This document shows, in pieces, positions 13,301 through 25,300 of a stretch of DNA of 32,131 nt. Position 1 is the first letter of the stretch. Each line of letters opens with the position of its first letter. The notes below the pieces were generated by a model. The model was not told where the DNA came from. It did not search any database and saw nothing but the letters and a program-made list of their open reading frames with translations. This DNA is from Ophiothrix spiculata. Its lineage: Eukaryota; Echinodermata; Ophiuroidea; Amphilepidida; Ophiotrichidae. A program made the position numbers and the translations under genes. The stretch lies in assembly GCA_000969725.1 (NCBI GenBank), contig JXSR01S011370.1. One strand, written 5' to 3'.

Positions 13301-16300
13301 TTTAAGGGAGGTCGGAGCCTCATAATCCCTAAAATTTGTTTTTATCATAACTTGAAAACTAATAAAGTAAACTACATAAATGTATACATTTTTAGAAAGG
13401 GAATTTGATAAGGAATGCATTTCTAGCATCAAATTCAAATTTTAAGAACTCACTTTTTAGAAACTCACCAAAAAAGAGTTATTTTGCCAAATTTTTTCGA
13501 ACAAGCCTAGAAAAAGTATTATTTGGCAAAAATCTTCCAAAATAGGTAAAAATCATCTTAATCGATAGTTCTAGGGAATGTTTTCTCAAATTTTTGATTA
13601 ACTTCTTAGTTTTTACAAAATTGGCCAAAACGGACCAAAAATCATGATTTTTTGAAAAAAATGAATTTTTGGCCTATTCGGTCAAAAATTTTCAAAACTA
13701 GGGGATTAAACAAAAAATTGAGAAAACATTCCCTAGAACCATCGATATAGATGACTTACACCTATTTTTGAACATTTTGGCCAAATAATATTTTTCCTAT
13801 GCTTGTTCAAACATTTTTGGTAAAATAACTCGTTTTTGGTGAGTTACGAAAAAACGAGTTCTTAAATCCAGAATCTGATGCTATAAGTAGATTCCTTGTA
13901 AAATTCCCTTTCTAAAAACGTATACTTTTATAAAGTTTACTTCATTAGTTTTCAAGTTATGATCAAAACAAATTTTCAGAAATCGTGAGGCTCCGACCTC
14001 CCTTAATACAAATTTTGAACATGTTATACATCTCATGAGAAAGGGCAATATATAAGAGCACATGGTTCACACAAAGTAAACGCGAATATTCCATACTCTG
14101 GAGTTATAACAGCAAATGGTATATTCAACATAAAAGCGAATCTTCCATACTCTGGAGTTATAACAGCATATGGTATATACAACGTAAACGCGAATATTCC
14201 ATACTCTGGAGCTATAACAGCACATGGTATATACAACGTAAACGCGAATATTCCATACTCTGGAGCTATAATAGCACATGGTATATACAACGTAAACGCG
14301 AATATTCCATACTCTGGACTTATAACAGCACATGGAATATACAACGTAAACGCGAATATTCCATACTCTGGAGCAATAACAGCACATGGTATATACAACG
14401 TAAACGCGAATATTCCATACTCTGGAGTTATAACAGCAAATGGTATATACCACGTAAACGCGAATATTCCATACTCTGGAGCTATAACAGCACATGGTAT
14501 ATACAACGTAAACGCGAATAGTCCATAGTCTGGAGCTATAACAGCACATGGTATATACAACGTAAACGCTAATCTTCCATACTCTGGAGTACGGAATATA
14601 CACTATGGTAACCAATGCTACTTCTGTAGTATCAGTGTATAATCTGCTTTCGATATTACCACGTGATGCCGTGCATCGCACGGTATTTACCATGTGCTGC
14701 TACACAAACTTAAAAGTAGTAAATAATCTCGGCTAAACAGTGGGGCTATCTCATTCTCCCCGTGCTCTCATGAATTTAAAATAGGGTGCTTCTTTACCAC
14801 CTTTAATTTTGCTGTATCAAAACAGGTTATTTGATATCTTGACGACAAGTAGTCAGCACTACACTTGTTTGTATTCAGACGTTAATGCCTCGATATGTAT
14901 TTAACATAAAAAGGTAATACTTATTTTTATTCCCGATGTAATTCTTTGCTCAAAGCTTACCACAGGAGGTATCTGGAGATATGGTCACAAGTGCAGTACT
15001 TTCATTGATGAAGGAGCCAGTTTCATTGACGAGGAACAACTCAAAATCCTCCAGAACAGTTTCACAATCATCATTCGGTAGTGTGTTTATTTCATAGGTG
15101 GCACTTTCACCCGTAGTCAGAGTAAATGATTCGGCTCTGTCTTCGAAGTCGTCCCCTCCGAGCGCCATTCCGTTCCTGGTCATAACAGCTATACGAGACA
15201 AAACATTGTACAAATTTCAAGGTGATACATGTATAATTGTTTAATAGAAGGATTTTACTAAACTATGAGTTTGCTCTCTATGTTCGTTATTGATTCCATG
15301 GCATCGGTATTTTCAAAACGAATCAAAATTCTTAAACAATTGTTTCAAAGGAGTTCGGCAGTAACATCATGCCATAGTCAAGTTATTGAGGTCTGTCAGT
15401 TCAAAATCAATACGTTTTGTTGTTTTAAGTCTGTTTTGGGGTCTTTTACTTTGTCGTTTTCATTGAATTTTGCCCATGCTCCACCAATGGTATTATCATG
15501 GTTTCGCCACTAGGAAGTTGGCATACTTAGTGGCATCGACTCTTGGGATAAGTCATTTATCACACTCGGGATATGTCAAACACAAAATTTAAAAAAAAAT
15601 CTAAAGCTGTAATTCAAATACATAGCGGCCATCTTGATTTTTTAGGTGTTGGAATTCAAAAATTTCAAAACCATTCATGCTAGTTAAATAACGGAATATC
15701 TTATAAAATTTGCCCTGCATATTTGGGAGACAAATAAGGATATATATTTATACGAACAGACAAATAATAATGCAAGAACACCTTTGAGACCAGACAGGTT
15801 TGTGGATGTCAGTACTCTTGAAAGTTAAGGATGTACACTAGATATTTACTTACAAACCGTATGATTGCAATATCCATTGTTTGTTAACGTGATACTTCCA
15901 GTGTCTCCCTCACATAATGGCCCTACTTCTTCTTCTTCAAAGCTGACCAGTGGTGGTTCTAAAAATCAGAAAAGTCAATGTACAACAAAGAGCTTTCTTA
16001 GTATGACAGATATTTCATCTTATTTCTTTAGTACGATCGTACGATTCGATAACGGGCATGGTTCTTTAAATTTTCGAGCTGCTTTTCTTTTGGTTTGAAT
16101 ACTATTGTAAGGCACACGACCTTCGCAAGATTAAAGTCGTGTGTGCAACTTTATTAGTAGTAGACTACTTTCCCAAGTACCATAAATCCGGGCACTTTTG
16201 CGCAATTGATCGTATTAATATATTGTGCGCAGATGACGTTATGCGACAACGTGTTATATATATATAGTTGAACGCACCGAAATGTCCGCATTTATGTACT

Positions 16301-19300
16301 CGATCACATATAACCACACATCTACAACCAATAACCCGTTAAGAGCTTTTGGTACTTATGTAATATTAATAAAATTCTGAATTTGTGAATAAGGAGATTG
16401 AGGTGATCATTGTACATATTTGTAAACGGTAAGCTGCTCCTATATCATTGGTCGTTCATTACATGAAATAAAATAGTTGAATGAGAATTGCATCATTTTC
16501 TACCTGTCTGGGTTTGATACTAGTTGTAGATTGCGTGATCAGTGACTCCATTGTCGCCACTTGAAGTGGTTATACCAAATGTACGATTAACATCTAAATT
16601 AAATTGCAAATTACCGAGAGTCTACGACTCGATTTTGACGCCAAGTGTCAATAAGGTCACTAACCTCGAATCTGAGTTGCCGTCCAGATGAAGGATGAAG
16701 CACATCATCCGATAATTCGAGGTATGTTTAAATTAATGTTGAGAACATCGGATTAATTACAAAGAATCTAAATTAAAGATCTGGTAAGATAAAAATCTTG
16801 AAATAGACTATCTAGGTGATTTATTTTCTTTAAAGGCATGCTGGAGTATATGCTCCAGTCAAAAGAATCACAACGATCGAGTGATTTGTTATGTATTACA
16901 TATAACTTTGTACAGATCATTCGTATCTTATGATTTTTTTCTAAAGGTTTGAATCTCAACACATGGCTAATGCTGCCTTCATACTAGCGTAGTTTTGCAG
17001 CTTTGTTGTTGCGTGACGTATATTGATTTTTCCAAAAACTTGCCGATTCCGGTTGTCGTTGCGGCATAGCTACATGTCGCCGAGATAATCGATATCGGGA
17101 AAATGTTATTGCACGACAAGATCTTTCAGTTGAAATGAATTCAACTATCAAATCGACATGAAGCGACAAAGATGCAAAGCGACAAAACTGCAAAACTACA
17201 AAAGTGTAAAACGAAGCAGACGACATAGCTACAAAGCTGCAAAGCGACAATAAGCATGAAAGCAGCATAAGAACACGAGCCTTTTTGTCAAAATGCGACA
17301 ACTAAAACAGATAGAACACAATTCCACTTACCGCATACCGTATCAGAAGAAATCATTACATACAGGGTGTTGTTCTCTGCTTCATTAAAAAGATGTGGTC
17401 CGTGATCGTGTTCGAACATCAAATGGAGTGGTCTCAGTATCAGGGAAAAATATTCTTGTTCCAGTTCACAAATAGAATTTGCATACGTCACTACTTCGTA
17501 GATGGCGCTCTCTTGGTATTTAAGCGTAACCATTTCTGATCTAGCTTCAAAGTCTTCTCCGCTAACGGCAGTTCCGTCCATTGTTGTAACAACTGCAATG
17601 TTAATAATAAGCTTAATGTGTTTTAACGAACGGTTCATGCATTACACAAGGCTGATATAACTATCCAGATGCATCCATGATTTTATTTGGTGCCATTTTG
17701 GAGAAACATAATATTTTTTGACTGAGTTTTGACGTGTTGTATCGTATTCAAATTCACCATAGCTTTGAACCTGCATCGAAATTATCACGACACGAAGTTG
17801 CCGTATTGACTAAGACAACTCAATTTTTATCTTTTCATGTAGTAACCATGATGCCTACATCAAAACAAAAATATACCTACTAGAATCGACAAAATACGAC
17901 GTTGAAGGCAGCAGGTCTAGAGACTTGCGGAACAGTGTGGTTGTTTTCGTTATTATTGTCTGAGGTAACGCAAAATATAATACAACGCAAAATGTTCAAA
18001 CCATTTTAACTGATCACTTACCAAGGGTCTGGTTGCAGTAGGCATTGTTCACAAAAGTCACATTTATGGCGTCACCTTCGCACAATGGACCCACGTCTGT
18101 TACCATAAAGTTCAAAATCGGTGTTTCTGAAACAAAATCAAGTGTTATGTGATCAATATGCATCTCGACTGTATAGAGATATGTTTTAAACGTCTTGTTT
18201 CATTCGTCCAGCAGATGGGAATTTATCAATGGTATTCCATCGGATTCAGATTATAACAGTAATAAACAAAAACGATTTCTGAGGAAAAGGCAAGCTAAAA
18301 AAGTCCATTGAAAATCCATCACCTGGGGGCAAATTAAGTTAACACTTCATTAAGCAAAAGAGCAAAAGTACTCAAACTACCAAGCAATGCATCAATGATA
18401 GATCAGGTATAGTTGGCGCTACTGTAACTCCATAAAGGATGTTTGAAAAACACACGAAGCTTTGACAGCTTCTATATATGTTTCCATAATCAATTTAACG
18501 TTACATTATAGTTTTAACTGGAATTGGTATAACCTTGGAACTTAACTTATGCCGCAACTGGCACAAGTTTCAAATCATCTTTAATAATCTGAAGTATCCC
18601 TTCCTTCACGCCCTTCTCTTCCATCGCATCCGTCTCATTTGATACTTACGACAAATTGAATCAGGAGAAATAGCCACATTCACCGTTCCATTTGTATTTT
18701 GATCTAGAAGGCTTCCATCTTGATTGTATAGGGCGATCTCAAAATACTCCTCATGCTCACAGATGTCATCATCGTATGTCTGGAAGTCATAAACAGCGCT
18801 TTCTCCAGTAGAAAGTGTAAATGTTTCAGATCTTTCTTCAAAATCCTCTCCGCTGAATGCCGTTGCGTTTATTGTTGAAACAACTGTACAAAATAAATAT
18901 TCAAGGTCGGTAAATTGTTTAGTATTAGATCGTGCATAAACTAGGCCATGTGGAATGTACTTAAATTTCCCTCTGAACATGGACCCAGTATAAAAAGAAA
19001 TAAACAAAAGAGCAAACAATGCATTACTCTTCTGAATTACTTGAAACAATGTGATGATTAAGCTATTCATGAAATAGTGTATACATTGTTTTAATTGTTT
19101 TACTTTAAAAAGTATCGAAAACATCTTCTGTTTAGAGCAGCTATTAACACTTATGGTTGTCAGTTGTGTTTCGTACTTACCAACTGTCCTATCACAATAA
19201 CCATCATTAACTAAAGTAACGTTACTAGAATCCCCTTGACACAATGGACCGATTTCAGTAACCCTGAAGTTGATAAGCAATGGTTCTGAAAAAAAAATCA

Positions 19301-22300
19301 AAAGAAATGACGAAAAACAATTTCGATTCATTATCACGTATGTTTAGACAAACGAGTGTTTATCTTCTTGGAATCTTAGAAGGGGAGAGTCACCTGTCCT
19401 CTCCTCTCTTTCCCCCTCCTTTCGGCTTCGCTCTTCCCTGCTCTTCTCTCTTCTATTCCCTTCCCTTACCATATCCTATCTGCTTCGCTCTTCTCTTTCA
19501 ATATCGATTCAGACGTATTTTAGGGAATCGTCCCCATTCCAACCCATGTTTAGCAAACTGTTCACTATATCAATCAATACCTCACTCCGCCAATCAGATT
19601 CTTACCACAAGCCGAATCGTTCCAAACAGTAACATTCACGGTGCCATTTGTATTTTGGTCCAAGATACTTCCTGTTTCATTGTAGAGTGCAATCTCAAAA
19701 AACTCGTCACCCTCGCAAAGTTCATTAGTTAATATCTGGATTTCATAAGTGGTGGTTTCTCCGGTTGATAAGGTGTACATCTGAGATTTGTCTTCATAGT
19801 CATCAACACTGGTTGCCGTTCCATCTATAGTTGAAACCACTGTTATAAGATTGTACAGAAATAAATTAACCATGATTTATCTGTTATGATATAAATCGTC
19901 GGCATGCTAGCAAATCGGCATATCTCATATTTTCACAAATTCTGTAAACTTATTTTTTATTTGTAACTAATTCCATATTTGTACTGAATTGTACGAATTT
20001 CAAATTCTGACTGTTTAACCGTAACTTGCATCTGAACATAACATGAACGTACGCTAAGCAAGCTTAATCAGTATCATAGTCATTGTTAACAGATATGTTG
20101 GTAATAATTCAAAGTTTTATTTTGACAAATAAGCATATAACTTTAACGGCTATAGCTAATGAATTAGGTATTCAAACACGCCACAGAGTTGTTCAGCGCG
20201 AATCAACAACGATGCATCCACGCGTCTGCGTATTTTTATCGCGCGAGGGTGGCTTTCAACAACGAAAATCTTCCAGAAAACGTATGAATTAAATTCTAAA
20301 TGTTTTCAATTTAACAGATTGGCCTACTTATCTTCATAAAACATTTAGCATATCTGAAGCAAAGCGCTAATTTGTGAATGTTTGCTGCCTTGACTTTATC
20401 ATTTTTCCCAAGCACCGGGCTTTTGTACGTACTATAAGTGCCCGACGCGCGATGATCAGTGTGACGACTTTTGTGTACTGCGTAAACGCACTTCAGTAAA
20501 CGCCGTGCCGTGCGTGACGCGCTAATTTGAAAATTAACTGTGGATTCATCACGAATCAACAACGGTACGCGTCTGTATAAAGAGATACAGTGAGTTGTTG
20601 AACACGAAAGAACTTTATTTAGGTTTGGAAATAAACGTCAAAGATCAATTCAATCATGAAAATTGAACAAAATAAGTAGCATGTAGGCCTTTTTAGTTAT
20701 TCTCTAAATATCTTTACATTTGGCATAAAGTTAACCATGCACTGGTTTTCTCAAAACAACATTTTTTGACATCCAGTTTGACGAAACGGAATCTTGCACG
20801 AAAACTGGAATAAAATGCACACGATGAGAGGGACAATATAAATAGTCGAGGCAAGTAAAAGAAGATATTAAGATTTTCCACTCATGCTTTGCTTTCAATG
20901 AGAAGCAAGGCACAGGGCAATGCACATGTCGTCATCATAAGGTACCAGTGATAAAACATGTCTGAAATGCAAAATTGGGAAGAAATCTGCTAATTGTGCT
21001 ATTTGTCATCATTAATACCTGTCTGTCGTGACATTGGAAGGTCCTGATATCTTCTTTTAAGGTTAAGTAGCGCTAATTAGGCTAAGTTATATGTAATAGA
21101 GATTATGAACTAAGGTTTCATTGCAAAAATATATGCGGATTTAAGAATCAATTATATAAAAGACGTGTTTTTTGCGAAGGTTTAGCAAGTAAAATAAACT
21201 TCTAATTGCTCTATAGATTCAGTGCAATGTTGTTTTACGTTATTACTTGAAAATGCTGCTCGATATTTCCAGACAAACTAACATAACAGTTCAAGGCAAT
21301 GATGTGCTACTCAACTTATCTGTTACTGTGTACTTACCGACTGTGTGGATGCAATAACCGTCATTGACCAGTGTAATATTTCTAGATTCGCCTTCACATA
21401 ACAGACCGGTTTCTGTCACTCTGAAGTTGATCAGAGGAGGTTCTGAAAGAATAAAAAAAAAAGAATACTCGATCCCAGCTTCTGATTGAGTTCATAAATT
21501 TTGCATCAAAATTCCTATTTCTCTTTGGCCGTGTCTTGTTCTCTTAGTAAGAGGATCCGCGGCGTCCTCTCCATACTCACGCACTAACTCCACACATTTT
21601 TATCCCATTAAGGTGTTTGATCCACGCGCCGTCCACGCGTACCAATACGCGCTAGTTTCCGAGTAGGCAAGTGCCGCAATACGCATGCGCATATACTCTG
21701 AGTATTGTTTTGAAGCTAAAAATTGCTATATTTTATTATTTTTCTTGAAAACTAAGGTGACCCCCAATTTTTATTTTTTTATTTGAACATACTTGTGCGC
21801 AACTTTTGTGAAAAAATTAACAAAAAACCTCGGGCAGATTTTTTGAATCAACACTAAATAATTTCACTTTTGCCACATTTCCCATAGACCCCTGTACTAA
21901 TTTGTCCCCCAAAACCTCCAAAAATGGTGTTTTTAAACAGACTCTCATGCAAAAACGAGTCCCGTGACCCCCAATTTTTATTTTAAAAATCGGTTCTACA
22001 TCGATAAAAAATCATTCATGCCGATTTTTACTAAAATTGCTCGGGCGGATCTCTCATGGACCAAACACCTTAATAACCAAAAAAGTTTAAAAAAATCCAA
22101 CATTTTAGAATTTTGCGCCCTCCGCTCAATTTTATTTGGATGCTACCACATAAAGGTAGAAAATATGTTGCCGAAACTGCTTCCATGAGATGCTTACCAC
22201 AAACTGAGTCAGTAGAAACAGTAACATTCACGGTGCCATTTGTATTCTGATCCAAGATACTTCCAGTTTCATTGTAGAGTGCGATCTCAAAATGCTCGTC

Positions 22301-25300
22301 ATCCTCACAAAGTTTATTGGCAAGCGTCTGGATTTCATAGATGGCGCTTTCTCCGGTAGATAGCGTGTATGTCTCTGATATGTCTTCAAAATCATCTACA
22401 CTGGTTGCTGTTCCATCTACGGTTGAAACCACTGTTACAAGGCAATAATTATATAATTTATTTATACGACTCAACTGACATTTGATTATGGAAAAATAAC
22501 CTGTTATCTTGTAAAGTTTCTGAATGCGTTTGTATGTTTTTATTTAATTGAATGTTAATATGTTCAGTGAACGAGACCATTAAAGTTAGACCACAATTTC
22601 AAAAAAAAGAACAGAATCATGTGAACAAAACCACAATGCATAACGTCAAACCATTTATTGCACATCTTGCCTTCCACAGTAGCAATTATGGAGTCATTCT
22701 TGTACCAAAAATTACTGGTAAATGAAAAGATACCAAGAATAATTTAAACCCACGTTTTGTACTTTTGTGTACTTACTGACTGTCCGATCACAATAGCCAT
22801 CATTGACAAGCGTAACGTTGCTAGAATCGCCTTCACACAATGGTCCGATTTCGGTCACTCGGAAGTTGATGAGTAGAGGTTCTGGAACAAGAATTGGAGA
22901 AGGATAAAGATGATGTTTGAAATTTTAGAAAAAAATAATTTATGCGCATAATTTATGCGCTTAATTTAGTTCTATTTGAATTTTAAAAAGTCTTGTCGAA
23001 AGTTTGGTAAAAATAATTATTTTAAATCCAATCAGGGAATTTTACACTGAATGAAAATCTGATTTTAAATGTCTTCATGGACAAAACATTTCTGAACAGA
23101 AGCTATTCTCTCAGACCTATCCCCTTCTCATACGATACTCACCACAAACAAAGTCAGTAGAAATAGTGACATTTACTGTTCCATTTCTATTTTGATCCAG
23201 GATACTTCCTGTTTCATTGTAGAGTGCGATCTCAAAGTACTCGTCATCCTCACAAAGTTCATTGGTTAATATCTGGACTTCATAGGTAGCGCTTTCTCCG
23301 GTTGATAGCGTGTATGTCTGAGATCTATCGTCGAAATCATCTCCACTGGTTGCCGTTGCGTCCACGGTTGAAACCACTGTTAAAGAATAAGAATTTGAGT
23401 AATCTAACGATTTGGCAATTTGAAGTTAGACAATGGGAACAGATGTTTGTTTTAATAATACAAAGCAATTGCTTTTCATATGAATTTCTTAAGTTCCTCC
23501 TCCTTTATTAAGGAGTTTTGGTGGATCATTGACATATGTGACCCGTCATATCGAAAGATACCTTAAGGTCGGCATAGTAAATAATGAGATACGGGCCATT
23601 GAAGCTGAGCATAGTCAAAAATCACGTCCAAGGTCAAATTACTAATTTCATCAGAAACGTTACTTTTGAAGTGTACTCTATCATATTAATCAGGTTCCAA
23701 CATCAAAAACATCAGAACAATATGTTAAAAACCAAGATGAAAACCCTCTCTCCATTCAAGTTTGTCTTAGTACAAAACCTTCAAACTCGATTTTCTCAGA
23801 ACTATAGTTTTCCGAATCAGCCCGATGCCTTTTCCCAGTCTGGATGTAACTTTGCAACCAAACATCCAATAACCAAAAATAAGGTGTCATTTTAAAGCTC
23901 AAAATCTCAGCTTTCAGATGAGACCAAAAAAATCTATTTTGATTTTGGGACGGGTCACATATGTTATTCAGAGAGTAAATTTTGCAGTTGGATGTAATAC
24001 CCGCAAATAACATTTCTCTAAGGGCGAAATTGTTGATCTGTATTTTGATCCTGCCCCTCGCATGCATACAATTATGTCGCACTTACCGACTGTGTGATTA
24101 CAGTAACCGTCATTGACCAATGTAACATTTCTAGAATCACCTTCACACAAAGGACCGAGTTCAGTTACTCTGAAGTTGACCAGTGGAGGTTCTGAAACGA
24201 AGCACGTAGAAATAGAGAACTAAATAGCGGTGTAAATTCAAATAACACTACATTTCAGCTAATTTTAATTCAAGGGGAAAACATTTGAAACGAAATTGTT
24301 CTGTTATTTTGCATCAGGTCTTATTATTCTAAGCTTACCACATAAAGTGTCAGGTGAAATTGTAACATGCACCGTGCTGTTTGTGTTCTGATCAAGTAGA
24401 CCTCCAGTTTGGTTGTATAGTCCCAGTTCAAAATACTCCTCTTCCGTTTCGCAGATTGTGTTTGCTAAAATGACGACTTCATAGGTAGCACTTTCACCAA
24501 CAGACAGTGTGAACATTTTAGAGAGGTCTTCGAAATCTTCATCGCCAAGGGCTGTTCCATTTATTGGTGAAACAACTAAAGAAAACAACATAATTTAATA
24601 TAAATGTAAAACAAATAAACTAACGATGATATTAACAGCATATTCAGGCTGTTTCTATTAAAGATCGTTTTCCGGAAGCAACCGGCTAATGGAGTAGAAG
24701 TATTCAATAGAAACAGACATTCTCCGCCATTATCCGTCTTTTTAGCGGCTAAAGTTTAGCCGCTATTTATCCTGCTTTTTGTAGGATAATAGCGGTGAGA
24801 AATACCGCAAAACGGCAATAGAAACTGAAGCCATCGCATTTTCCGGCGAAAAACCAGAAATCGACAATGGGGCAAACTATAGATATAATGTTTTAGAATG
24901 TACATCCATGTAGATTCCTTGGATTTACACCCATGTACATTCAACTCGATATGTTCGTGTAAAGGTCACTCGACCCTGTTCACTTTGCGCAAACTGTAAT
25001 CTAATAGAAACTCGACGCTCACCGCTATTATACGGTAAATTTTATCCGGATAAATACAGGATAATTAATAGAAACACGCTTATATCGAAACGCATTTGAT
25101 GACACTAATGACAGATATATCTTATACTTACAAATTGTATGATCGCAAAAGCCATCGTTTGTCAGTGTCACGTTGACAGTTTCTCCCTCACAAAGAGGTC
25201 CGATTTCAGTCACCCTGAAGTTAACCAATGGCGGCTCTGATTGGTGGGGAAAATATTAACATTTCATTTGATTATATCGATAAATTTATCATTCATGGCA

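Noticed and set aside
14060-14589. CRISPR array
   Set aside because: Units are contiguous 54-bp copies with no unique spacers, and the DNA is clearly eukaryotic.
14067-14693. 208-codon minus-strand ORF as a gene
   Set aside because: It is one of two frames kept open by the 54-bp minisatellite (3n period). It has no splice evidence and no domain.
19280-19732. 150-codon plus-strand ORF
   Set aside because: It covers a pyrimidine-rich intron stretch and the antisense of exon B9. Its S/L/P-rich composition is explained by the tract.
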